A stretch of DNA of 64,000 nucleotides from Spizellomyces punctatus DAOM BR117. Taxonomy: Eukaryota; Chytridiomycota; Chytridiomycetes; Spizellomycetales; Spizellomycetaceae. Shown one piece after another: positions 1-13,206 of the stretch. The stretch spans positions 1,160,873 to 1,224,872 of the forward strand of contig NW_015971542.1 in assembly GCF_000182565.1 (NCBI RefSeq), read 5' to 3'. Each line of letters begins with the position of its first letter. Positions within the stretch are counted from its first letter, which is position 1. A program made the translations under genes and the position numbers. The notes under the pieces are model-generated. The model was not told the DNA's origin and did not search any database. It was given only the letters and a program-made list of their open reading frames with translations.

Positions 1-25
1 TGAAGAGCAGATCTCGCACTTTCCA

Positions 26-1229
26 TTATCGACCAGCACCCCACTGTGGTGGTGGAGGAGGAAAATGACCTTGTGGAAATCCTTGTTGTGGCGGGAAGCC
101 TTGGCCTGGGAAGGGTGGGGGTGGCATGGGTGGTCGGCCAGGGAATGCAGGTGGAGGACCTGGTGGGCGTTCTGAATCAAGGATGCAAGACCAATAAGTA
201 TCGGAAACCTATTTCAATAGTGACATCAAATAATACGCACGCATAGGGGGAGGTCCAGGTGGCATAGGGCGTGGCGGCGGGGGCTGAAATCCGCCTGGCG
301 GTGGTCCAGGAGGAAATCCTCCAAATGGTGGCACTGGTGGACGGCCCATGAAAGGCGGTGGGGCTGCTGCCTGGGGTACGGGTGGTGCCACTGGCATCGG
401 TGCAGGAGGAACAGGCATTGCCACTGGCACAACAGGCATTCCTGGTCGTCCAGGAATATCGGCAAAAAACCGGTTCGGCAGATGTGCAGGTTGATTTCTC
501 CGCGCTTGCGCGGCCAGCAATCGCTCCGCGGCGCTTCCATGCCGCTCTCCTTTTCCGTCCTTCTTGAATGCATATGACACCGTAATCGCCTTATTCATCA
601 AGTACTGCCCATTCATTGCCTCAATCGCCGCATCTGAAGACTCAAAATTATCGAATGCCACAAATCCGTATCCCTTCGAGTTCCCTGTATCCGGATCCCG
701 AGCGACCTTGGGTGTTTGTACAATTACGCCGAACGCAGAGAAGGTATCGTATAGCAGTTTTTCGTCCACATCTGGATCCAGGTTTCCGATAAAGAGCGAC
801 GCACCGACTTCGAGATTCTTTTTATCGGATGTAGCTTTGTTTACTCGTATCGGTTTACCAAAGAGTTTGATCATGTTCATAATCTTATGCAATACGTGGC
901 ATTGCGGGTCAGGCTAGTGAACTATAACAGAAATACTCTGCTCTGTTACCTTGATCGCATACTCCGCATCTTCCTCTGACATGTACTCCACAAACCCATA
1001 CCCCTGATGTTGCTGAGTGACACGGTCTTTTGGCAAATGTACATTGACTAGTAATAGTTATTAGCTTGTTGTAAGAGAGCTAGTTAACCGCAGGTCGGCA
1101 GTTTGGATACTCACCAACTGGCCCAGCTTGCAACATCAACTCCCACAGTAATCCTTCAGAGACCCGATCATCTACATTTCCAACATATACCGTGGCGTCT
1201 TGATTTCGTTCTTCGGGACGGTTGGACAT
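26..1229 (-). CDS. SF3B4: Splicing factor 3B subunit 4 (SF3b49/Hsh49)
   Basis: Component of the SF3b complex of U2 snRNP, which binds pre-mRNA near the branch site in the nucleus. Four exons can be joined in frame with GT-AG introns at about 1048-1114, 884-949 and 172-240. The start is the ATG at 1229, reading [20 protein letters not shown], which is the RNP2 motif of the first RRM; GYGFVEY is its RNP1. The second RRM has LFIGNLD and GYGFVAF. The C-terminal third is proline, glycine and methionine rich, as in the family, and the last exon ends in PPQWGAGR. Reading through the last intron would end the protein early at 209, so the spliced C-terminus is preferred. It is close to the window edge, but the stop codon lies inside. 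Identification is firm from both RRMs and the Pro-rich tail. Confidence 0.93.
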
Positions 1230-1430
1230 GTCTGAAGCTACTCTTTAGCGTTCAGTACTACTTGTAAAAGATTGGTGCTTGATCAACAAGACACACATGT
1301 AGGTCGACTGTGAGTTGTGGACATTGGTTTGTTGCTTGGCAACTGCATCGGATCCAGTGAATGCTAACCACTCTTGGCTTCAAGTTGATCTGAACTTTCT
1401 CAAGTTCTCTCACATTCGCTAGTGGTTGAA

Positions 1431-2828
1431 ATGGCATCTGAATCAGCGTCCAGAAAGAGAAAGTCGCTAACGAAAGATGCCAAGGTGTCGAAAGTTTCAA
1501 AAAGGATGGACGGGTATGGTTGGCTTACAGCGCAATCCAAAGATCTGCTTGTCTCTTATTCCCATTTTTGCATTCAGAGAGAGTGTAAGCGATAAGCAAG
1601 CGGCGGACTGGGCAGCGGCTCGTTTGGAAGCGGCCATGATGGCACGGCTAGGATTTTCAGGACCTTCCGGAAGGAAGCGAAAAGCCCACGAAAACAATAG
1701 CGGGCCTACCTCAAAAGCCAATTTAGCGAAACGGAAGAAAGTGGACGGTATCGAAGAACAGGGCGAAGAAGGGGATGGAGAATCAGTGTCAGATGAAGAT
1801 TTTGAACAAGGAAGGGGCTCGGATGCTGAAAGTGAGTCCGAATCTGAGGTTGACGTAGAGGAGGTAGTGGGTAGCGGTTATGTTCTGGAGGATATGCGCT
1901 CCGATGATGACGAATGGGACGGTGAATACGATGACGATTTAGAGGAAGATAACGACAGTGATGAGGATACTAGCGAACACGATAAATTTCTTTCAACGGT
2001 CACTACGACCGGCCCACAAGTGGTTGTATTCCAAGACACCAGTGCACAGCGAAGTGCGCCCGTGGGCAGTAAAGGTGACTGGAAAGCCTTCATGTCATCC
2101 AACATTAGCAAACTTTCCGGAGAGGCAAAAACCAAAAACCTTACCAAAGAAGAAGCTGACCAGGAAGAGCAGGACAATCAACATGACCGGGATCTGATGG
2201 AGTTACTCAAGACCACCAAGCTCATTGAAGAGTACAATGCCTCCCAGCTTGCTGGGACGGAAAGACGAAAGTACATGCAGGAGAAATTGGTAGAGCTAGG
2301 TGCCAAACCAGCCAAGCCCAAAGCACCAAGAGCAATCCGCATGGGAATGGAACTGAAAGAAAAAGAACGTGCTGCCAAACGACTAGAAGAGGTGCGTTGA
2401 TAATGAAAGCTCTCAGGCACTACTGTATTTTTAAGTCTAAAGTGTTCTTCTTGTAGGCCAAGAATATGGGGACATATCACTCTTCACTGAAGGCCCAAAT
2501 CATGGGTGAAGCGGGCAAAAAGGAAAAGGAAAGCAAACTAAAGCGGATAAAAGAGCGGGTGAAGGCTCGTAGCAGAGGGATTGACGGTGGATTTGGAACA
2601 TTTAGGAATGGAACGCTGCATGTATCAAAGGAGGATATTGAGGCAGTTGAAAAGGCCAGCAGTAGAGGGCGGGGGCGGGGCCGAGGCCGAGGTCAGGGTA
2701 GAGGAAGAGGGGGAAGTAGAGGAGGAGGAGGGGGAAGAGGAGGAGGAGGGGGGAGAGGAGGAGGAGGGAGTAGGGGAGGAGGAAGGGGAGGTTCCTCTAA
2801 ACTGGCTGGTCGTAGGGATCGATGGTAG
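1431..2828 (+). CDS. FAF1: Faf1/C1orf131-like pre-rRNA processing factor with RGG tail
   Basis: Probable nucleolar factor for 40S subunit assembly. Three exons: 1431-1513, 1578-2391 and 2457-2828. The start MASESASRKRKSLTKDAKVS is basic and is joined in frame to a downstream exon across a 64-base intron. The middle is highly acidic (runs of D and E, about 1780-1970). A helical basic segment follows, ending with DGGFGTFRNGTLHVSKEDIE, the conserved C-terminal signature of the Faf1/C1orf131 (DUF4602) family. The protein then carries a long Gly/Arg-rich tail of GRG, RGGG and SRGG units up to a final GRRDRW. The tail is encoded by an almost pure purine tract and is not a usual part of the family. 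Family assignment comes from the short signature and overall composition, so it is likely rather than certain. Confidence 0.72.
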
Positions 2829-2973
2829 TTTGCGGCTCATTAACATACAATGCAACAACTATTTATTTCACTCAAATTGGCAAGTCAACATAAGGAGAGG
2901 ATACACGTTAATGCATAATGTCAATACTATTTTATACAGTGGTCTAAGAATATCGATCGACCTAATGATGATT

Positions 2974-4343
2974 CTACTCTTGCAAAAGCTTTCGTAGTCT
3001 GTTTAGCAACACGTCGTTTTCTTTTTCCGTCCCAATCGTAATCCTAACACACCCCTCACAGCCCAATTCAGTTCCACGATATCTCACTACAACCCCTTCT
3101 GACTCTGCCAATGCCTTGTAGATACTGAATGCTCGTTGGTTGTCGGGCTTATCATTGGATCCCAATATTGGCACCAAGACAAAGTTGGCGTGGTTACCCC
3201 CAATAATCTGTCCAACTCCTTTCAGTTTGCTTAGCTCGTCGATAAGGCGGGACCGTTCTGCAAGGATACGTCGGATGTGTTCGTGCATTTGAGCAATGCC
3301 TTCGTCGGTCAATGCGGAGCGAGCCAGGATGGAACTTGGTGTGGAAATGTTATATGGTGCCTTTGTGTTGTTGAAGATTTGAGCAATCTCTGGTGATGAG
3401 ATAGCAACGCCAAGTCTAGATTGAGGGAGATTTCAAGGTTAGTCTAGTCTGTACTTCCAATTGTCATTCCATTAGATGCGAACCTGATTCCTGCAAGCCC
3501 AAAAGCCTTGGAAAGCGTTTGTGTCACAATCAAGTTTGGATACTTGGTAACCCAGGGCGCAACACTAGACCCTTTTGGACAGAAATCGATATAGGCTTCA
3601 TCCACGACAACTACCCCGCTGAACCCTTCATAGTCCAAGATTTCCTTGATGTCCTCGGGGTTAAGAAGCGTTCCAGTAGGGTTGCCTGGTGAACACAAAA
3701 AGATCACTTTAATCGATGGGTCGGCATCCACCGCCTTCTTGATCTGCAACTGATATATGAGTGATACATCTTTTCAAGTTGCAAAGTGCTCCAGTCTCAC
3801 CTCATCTGTCTTCAATTGAAACTTTCCACCTTCCACATCCAACGGCACTTTGACGACCTCAACATCATTTATCTGGGCGCAAACCGAGTACATTCCGTAA
3901 GTGGGGGGGCATATCAGCACCTTATCCCGAGCAGGTACACAGAAAACTCGTATTATGAGATCCAAGCTCTCATCAGATCCTACACCCAGAAAGAAGTGTT
4001 CGGTAGACGGAAGCCCCCGGAAGTTTGCGAGCGACTGCTTGATTTCTTTCTGGTACGGGTCAGGGTAGCGCTCGAGGTGAGTGTCTGTGTAACTAGGATT
4101 GCTTAAAGCGGGAAGCGGTGGTTGATGACCGGCGGGCAAAGATGGTCCAAAGGAGTTTTCGTTGGCGTCAAGTAAAATGCCAGTCGAGTAATCGTCTCTG
4201 GCGCATCGATAGGGCTGTTCTCAGACAAAGCAAGTGAGAAATGGTTGACCGTGCCGATATAAACAACGTCAGAGCAAGCGTACCTTCAAAGCCCAGATAT
4301 TGGGCCGAACTACTGCCTTTAGAGAAAACCGTTCACGAGCCAT
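2974..4343 (-). CDS. HIS5: Histidinol-phosphate aminotransferase
   Basis: PLP-dependent enzyme that converts imidazole-acetol phosphate and glutamate to histidinol phosphate and 2-oxoglutarate in histidine synthesis. The start at 4343 gives MARERFSLKAVVRPNIWALK, which after one intron continues PYRCARDDYSTGILLDANEN, the classic N-terminus of fungal His5; an in-frame ATG further upstream (4454) would add an unconserved extension. Fold type I landmarks are present: GSDESLDLIIRVFC, PPTYGMYSVCA, CSPGNPTGTLL, VVDEAYIDF and TQTLSKAFGLAGIR, whose lysine is the expected PLP Schiff-base residue. Three introns fall near 4215-4283, 3746-3785 and 3423-3483. Its start region faces the start of the Mtr3 gene about 160 bases away, so the two probably share a promoter region. 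Confidence 0.95.
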
Positions 4344-4505
4344 ACCGTATATGAAAACCCGGTGGAAAGTAATTTGGGGGCAGACGCTGCGATTTGGGAG
4401 CAGTGAGATGATCGGCATCTCACAGTTACCATGCCAACAAGATGCGTCATCCATGATTCTACTGATTCATGCTCGTTGACTTTAAAATAAACAAAAGGTT
4501 AAGCC

Positions 4506-5733
4506 ATGGCAGATCGCAAGAGAGTAACAGTAAGAATCCTTTCTTTAAACACGTAATAGTATAGTAGGTGGATCCATCTCAAAGCTTTTCTGTTGAAGGG
4601 CCCGGAAAAGTCAGTTGTCCCTCTATTGGAACCTGGATCGCTATCAGCATTCACCTTTGACCCTGAGAAGAGAAAAGATGGGCGAAACATTGATCGAATA
4701 CGACCCGTGTGTAAGTGGACGGGCACTTGCTGTCTCGAACGTGCGTGTATGCTCAATTCGATTGGTCGTTATCCAGTCATGAAAACAGGGGTGGTCAGAC
4801 AAGCGAATGGTAGTGCGTATCTGGAGGCAGGGAAGCTGAAGGTGGCATGTGGAGTGTGAGTATTCCTAGTGGACTCTGCGCCCTTCCAGAATGGTGGCCT
4901 CAAACTGTGGACTGACCGACCGCGTGAGATATGATGTTCTGACCCTTCCATCACTATATAGATACGGGCCACGACAAACAGCGAGATCAAAGATATCATC
5001 TCGTGGTATTCTGAATTGCGATTTCAAATTCTCCCCGTTTTCGGGTGGACGACGAAGAGCGTACATAAAGGTAAGTCAAGCTCTTTTCCCTCTCTGTTGA
5101 TGCGCGGTCAACTCATTCTGTACACATCATCTAGGATAGCCAAGAGAAGGAATATTCGCTAGTTCTAAGACAGGCGTTAGCACCAGCAGTTAGACTTGAT
5201 CTACTACCCAAATCAACAGTAGACGTTTTCGTTCAAGTTCTCGAAAGCGATGGCTCTGCGGCCTGTTTGGCGGCCGCTATCACATGCGCTGCGTTAGCTC
5301 TAGCAGATGCTGGAATCGAAATGCTGGATGCAGTGGCTGCTTGTGCTGTGGTATGTTTTCCATTTGCTGCATCTCAACCAAGACGACGAGCTGCGGAAAT
5401 AATACTTGAATTATCTGCTTGTGATCAGGGCTACTTTGACTCAACAATCTGCTTGGACCCGACTGATGAGGAGGAGACCTATCAGAGCGGATCATTGGTG
5501 CTGTCATATATGCCATCGTTGAACGAGGTGACGCATGTAATACAAAGTGGGGAAATCGGGACGACGACAACAATCAAAGTATGCATGCGTCGACACGTGG
5601 AGATGAGGTCTACGCTAACTAACGATCATTAATCTAGGCGTTGGAGCTTTGCGTGGATGCATGTGCGCAAATTCAGTCTGTGATGCAGCAGACACTAGCT
5701 GCAACGATCAAGGAAAAAATAAATGGTGCCTAA
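4506..5733 (+). CDS. MTR3: Exosome core subunit Mtr3 (RNase PH-like)
   Basis: Non-catalytic RNase PH-fold subunit of the RNA exosome ring, acting in 3'-5' RNA processing and decay. The N-terminus MADRKRVT joins across an intron (about 4530-4598) to GPEKSVVPLLEPG, matching the usual MADRRRxxGP start of fungal Mtr3. Next come RKDGRNIDRIRPVF and MKTGVVRQANGSAYLEAG, a YGPRQ motif followed by a basic stretch, and the C-terminal half with VLESDGS, ADAGIEMLDAVAACAV and a last exon ending CAQIQSVMQQTLAATIKEKI. At least six short introns are needed, each with GT-AG borders. Mtr3 is favoured over Rrp41 and Rrp46 by the N-terminus and the YGPR context. It overlaps no other gene and lies tail-to-tail with eL20. 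Confidence 0.85.
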
Positions 5734-6066
5734 TAGCAATTTATATACAATGATGAAAAATTGCAGTCGTCTTGAGACCTATGCACGTTGTCTTTGCTGT
5801 TCCACTGCAACCATTGATGTAATTTAAGAACTTCATGCTATGCACACCATTTCTTCAGCATGCGAACCACGCCCGTAGGCATCGATTACAGATGCTGTCG
5901 CATGTTCCTGTAAATGGACAATAAAGATCTTTGGTAGAGGATATACTGGATACGGGCATCATACAACAATCTCCCATATCCGGCAGCGGAGAGGGGCATA
6001 AAGTCCAAGACAAAACGAGCAAAAAAAAGACATAATGGTGATTTCGATATATTATACACTCGACGC
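5734..6066. other. Intergenic region between convergent Mtr3 and eL20
   Basis: This 333-base stretch separates two convergent stop codons and should hold the two 3' untranslated regions. I see an AT-rich area after the Mtr3 stop and several A-rich runs near 6020 that could serve eL20 polyadenylation on the minus strand. I recognise no gene in it. Confidence 0.5.
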
Positions 6067-6788
6067 TTAGAAGGTGCTGGGGCGGACACCAGAGAAGACG
6101 GGGCGATAACGCTTGCTGGCAGGGCGGGTGACCCGGTGGGGCAGAGGGAACTTGAGCTTGGGCTCCTGTTGTTCCAGAACAAAACGATTAGATTCTGACC
6201 CTCATATGTTTACCAAGGACCATGTCGATACTTACCAACAACTGCCTGATGTAAGGACGGCGGACGTCAGCACTCTTCACCTCAGCAACCTTGATGATCT
6301 GGATCGAGGAGAAACGGGCACGGTGACGGGCAGCCATGTCCTGGTCTATGATCCTCGGGATTAGCCATTGTCTCAATCTTTTACAGCGTCCAGAAACTCA
6401 CAGCAAGCGGCGACGGCGTCGGTACGAGTGAGTTCACGGTACTCCTTGTACATGTTGTGAGTACCAGAGCGGGAGTCGTAACGGATCCAGATACCAAAGT
6501 TCTTGACAGTCAACGGCTTCTTCTCAAAGATCTTCAGAAACAAGCAATCATCAACACCTCGTTCCGGTTATATCGGCGCTTTGGTTTCCTCCTTCCTACC
6601 TCGTTGACAGCCACAATCTCACCGGACGCCTTCTTGACCTTGTTCACCTGCTTCAAGAAGTACCAGAAGCGACTCTTGGCAACGACTTCGTTGGGAGCGA
6701 AGAGACGCATGCGGTACAACTTAGGGACCGGCTCCTTCTCCGTGGGAGTCCGGCGGCCAATAACCTGGTACTCGTGCAGTCTGCCCAT
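6067..6788 (-). CDS. RPL20: Large-subunit ribosomal protein eL20 (L18a)
   Basis: Cytosolic 60S ribosomal protein. The start at 6788 gives [20 protein letters not shown], followed by [20 protein letters not shown] and [19 protein letters not shown], a near-perfect eL20 sequence. After a short intron it continues [59 protein letters not shown] and ends [14 protein letters not shown]. Three coding introns are present. Upstream of the start an intron-like segment (about 6799-6947, acceptor TTCACAG) probably interrupts the 5' untranslated region, which is common for ribosomal protein genes. It is divergent from the RuvB-like 1 gene. Confidence 0.95.
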
Positions 6789-9234
<2,446 letters not shown>

Positions 9235-9375
9235 TTTCAATCAAATATAACAGATATACATGATCATTCGCTTGACAAGGCCATCACTTCTTTTGGTTAA
9301 TGATGTACCAAAACTACTCAGATTCCAACTCAAACTATGTACATTGTCAGGCGGCTCAGGACTACAATACCCAGC

Positions 9376-9734
<359 letters not shown>

Positions 9735-10571
9735 TCTGAATGACAATGGTGATTTGTCGACCAGCGCTTGCAGGGCGATATCGCCTTACGTGCCTGCTAC
9801 GCTGTGCCACACCCAAGTTGCTATGGCATCATGGAACTGTGGGATACCGTAAAGGCTTGATAGGCTCGATGGAGCATAAACAATCGGAAATGTCATCAAT
9901 GCATCAAGAGTTTTGGATCAATCTGATCAGATGTGAGAAGGAGTGGGTGTTGGTGCAGATGCAGATGCAGGCTTGTATCCAGCGGGCACGCATACATGAA
10001 AGTAGATGGGATCTGGAGGGTAGCCAAACGGCGGGAAGAAACAAAAGCTTGTCCGTACGCTTACTTGTACGTGCTTAGTAAGATACATGAAGACATAATA
10101 AGATACTATGAAGAATACTCAAGCACTCTTCTTGCTGTGATCCAACGTTGATAACAAAAAGTCTCCAAAATGCAGGATAAACAAACAGATCGTTTTGATT
10201 ACGGCAGCGTGACTCAGCAGCTGGGACTTTCCCGCGCAATTAACCCCTCCTGCCCTCGCTTGCGCCGGTTTCCCCCCAAGGATGCAGGTTGACGACGACC
10301 CATCCCTTCCGCTCGCTGGATTCCCCCGTGCGAGTAACGTGCCTGGCATCGCCCAACTATAAAGTGGCATCTGGGTTTTTCGTCCGGCCTTGTTGCCAGT
10401 CGCACTCGTCCCGTGTTCACCTAGCTGGCTGTCACCTAGGCACTGAAAGGAGGGAGAGGTATGTAGAATACACGTCAACGTCAAACGTCAAATTTCGCAA
10501 AGTCTGAACACAATTATGTCGGGTCGTAGGTATCACATATCATTTACTCTGGGTCAACATAGTGGGTGCGA
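9735..10571. other. Divergent intergenic region, eS30 and LIM gene
   Basis: About 840 bases between divergent starts. A plus-strand open frame at 9740-10078 has no recognisable domain and overlaps the expected eS30 promoter, so it is not called. The stretch should contain both promoters. An ATG at 10516 with an apparent donor 14 bases later cannot be joined in frame to the LIM exon with the visible acceptor. Confidence 0.4.
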
Positions 10572-11946
10572 ATGCTCGGGCTTTTTCGAAGAGGCACAAA
10601 CAAAGTGTGCAAAACATGCAACAAACGAATAACATCACGGGCTCACGTTGTTCCAGCCTGTGGGACGTTTTACCACCGAGACTGTCTAAAATGTGCGGTA
10701 AGTCAAACAGGATTTGCTCGTCGACACGCCCTTTACCGCGTCTACATGTTGTTAAACGGGGTGATTATAATGCAGGATTGCGGCAGACCAGCATGCCAGC
10801 AATACATGCCGTCAACGTCCACCGATGTACCAATTCTACTCTGTAAAGAGGACTATCTGCGCCGCGTTTTTGCCGACGATTCTGAAGTCACTGGGGAATA
10901 TCGTTCCAATGACATTTGCGGCGGTTGCGGAAGACCAGTTATAGTGGGCCTGCCATTACAGGTTGATCCCAACGGTGATGGACATATGGAAGGATGGCAT
11001 CACTATTGTTGGAAGGTGTACAAGGTGGGCTCCTGGATGTTGTGCTCTTTGTAGCTCATGAGCTAATTCACACAACTAGACATGGGATATCAAACTTGAC
11101 ACCATTAAACCCCCATCGATATGCCTGATGGACTTTGAGTCTTTTGACGCAGAGTGCTTGCTGTGGGAGGATCGAGTGCAGACAGCTTTTGGGAGTTTGA
11201 GCGAATTCGGTGCCGTGCTCGAACAACGTCGTGGGATGTTAGTGAAGCTGCTCCAGGAAGGCCAACATCAAGAGGCAATTAATCTCGGCAAGGAAGTGTG
11301 GGCACAGGTTGAGTATTTGATCAATATAAGTGAGAACAATGTGAAAGGTACGTCTGGAGATCCGAACGTTGAAAATGTCATTGTTTAAATTCATCTTTGT
11401 TCATCTCCCGCAGGCATCCGGTACGCATCTACTCCCGAATTGTACGAGGCGAAGTCGTCATTCGATATCTGGGTGGCTCGCACGGAGCTGTATATGGAAG
11501 ACTGTAGGCAGATGGCGGAAAAAGCAATATCCTTGCTGACAAGTGTCAACAATTCGATCCAAGATCTTTTGAGGAAGGCTTTTGTGTGGTTCATACAGCA
11601 GGTATGTCATACATCCATACGTACACGGGAAATTGTTTGCTGAGTATCGCCACTGCAGGATCTTCATGGTGGGAAGATCGATCCGCACCTCCTTCGACTT
11701 GAATTGCTTATCCAGTCCTCCAGAAGGTCCCCCTTTGCTGCCATCGAAAGAGTAAAGATTATTGGTTCACCGGCATGTTCCGCCCTGCCTGCAATCACGA
11801 ACGATCTTTGGATGGACGATTTGGAACGGCTCTTCACCGAGTTTGGAGTCTCTACAGAGACCCTTGTGGGTTCTGATGACCACTCTGCGCCTGCGGTTTA
11901 TCTTGCTGAAATCGTGCCAGAGGCCGGAAGGACGACCACCATATAG
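10572..11946 (+). CDS. Short LIM-domain protein, similar to N-part of Lrg1/Rga type GAPs
   Basis: Unknown role; LIM domains are protein-binding zinc modules of the cytoskeleton and signalling. The chosen start MLGLFRRGTNKVCKTCNKR is the first in-frame ATG of the LIM exon. LIM1 runs CKTC, then HRDCLKC, and after an intron DCGRPAC and LLCKEDY. A second motif CGGC, WHHYCWKVYKTWDIKL follows; the W-H-x-x-C-W form recalls the last LIM unit of fungal Lrg1/Rga RhoGAPs. The rest is helical: SFDAECLLWEDRVQTAFGSL, VWAQVEYLINISENNV, SSFDIWVARTELYMEDCRQM and DLWMDDLERLFTEFGVS. Introns lie near 10694-10776, 11025-11079, 11348-11414 and 11601-11658. The protein (about 370 residues) stops without any RhoGAP domain, and none is visible in the next kilobase. 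Family link is moderate. Confidence 0.6.
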
Positions 11947-13206
11947 ATACCACATGTAAGTTGCACGCTATTTTTTGACCAATTTCGATTATATGCTCAC
12001 GACCATTAGATTACCTGTAAGTCATAGATCGAAAGAGGTAATGCTTATTTAATGTCTTCCCGACGCACGTTACCTGGATATTCGTCTGCTTCGGTATTCC
12101 AATGGATTTTAAGGGCCGTTTATGACTTGACATGATTTGACATATCGGACGGCGTACTAGTCAGTCACCCATGTCATTTACTATTGTTTTGTAGATTTTC
12201 TTGACTTGTAGATATGCTACTTAATCGGAACACTTTGCCTTGATACTTTGAAGTTTGTCTTTCTCTCCATGGCTATTGTCAATGAACCAATATATTATTT
12301 GCAAGCAAACCTTCTTTATTCACAGCTCGTGTCGATCTTTACTTTTGGGACCACGGTTGTCAAGACCATACCATGGTTGCATTCGTGTCGTGCTCAAGGT
12401 AATTGATCGAAAGGGTAATTGAAGGGTAAATGAAACTTTAAAGGTTTAGATCAATTTCTTTTAATGGGGATCGGAATGTTTTTGTTCTATTTCATCATAG
12501 CAGTAACCGTGGTCCGAGTTTATGTACACATTTGAATCCATGGGACATCAAAATGAGGGTATCGAAAATTCAGAAATGCAACCCTTCCATTCCTTTACAG
12601 GCGCTTCTAGCAGTCAGCGCTCTTGGTGTTCACGCAAGTGTTATGACAGCATTTCTTGATAACCTGATTGCTTACTTCAGCACAAATCCAAAACTCCGAT
12701 GTTCGCTTCGAAACCCTCTCAACCATGGGAACTTTAGTGGAACCTTATTGAGAACCATGGGTGACTTGGACGTTCACAATCCCTGGCTCATTCAGTTAGA
12801 GTACCGCGGTTTTTATGGCATGGAATCAGACCGTATTGGCCATGAACAGACAGGACTTGTAGCAATTTCATAAAGCCTTCTCGTCCCAGTCCAAAGGTTC
12901 AGATGATGGGATTTCGGTTTCTCTCTGGGATACGCAAGGAATCCTTGGAGCTTTGCTTGAGGATCTGGACCCTTCTGGCTGACCCACGGTACGCTAGCGC
13001 TGCTCTACTTTAACGTAAAATTGGGTTTGACTTAACTGTATACGTTGATGTTATCAATGTTAACGTTACCATTCACCGTCAAATGTGATATCCTCGGGTT
13101 AATTGTACAGTATGCACGATATGATCACAGGTATACTCTATTTCTTCAAAGATGTCTAGAAACACGGAAAAAAAAACACTACAACTATTTTCAAAAGACA
13201 CAGCCA
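11947..13206 (+). other. Orphan stretch with a possible small unrecognised gene or gene relic
   Basis: No known protein is visible over 1.26 kb between the LIM gene and the SCLT1-like gene. On the plus strand all three frames hold open pieces between about 12522 and 12981. One starts MYTFESMGHQNEGIENSEMQ; another (12532-12873) contains HNPWLIQLEYRGFYGMESDR; a third (after about 12890) reads GISVSLWDTQGILGALLEDL and stops at 12981. Intron-like borders (for example acceptors at 12600 and 12695) could join some of them, but no model is compelling. The short repeated word accatggg[at] occurs twice about 37 bases apart. It may be a young orphan gene, a relic, or chance. No minus-strand gene is seen. 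Confidence 0.25.

Noticed and set aside
2625-2858. Minus-strand Ser/Pro-rich and plus-strand Glu-rich frames across the purine tract
   Set aside because: Shadow frames of the RGG tail caused by the biased composition.
9740-10078. Plus-strand frame of 112 residues
   Set aside because: It occupies the eS30 promoter, begins at a chance ATG and shows no coding features.
12532-12873. RhoGAP domain continuing the LIM gene
   Set aside because: The peptide has none of the RhoGAP arginine-finger or helix motifs and lies beyond a clear stop with no joining intron.
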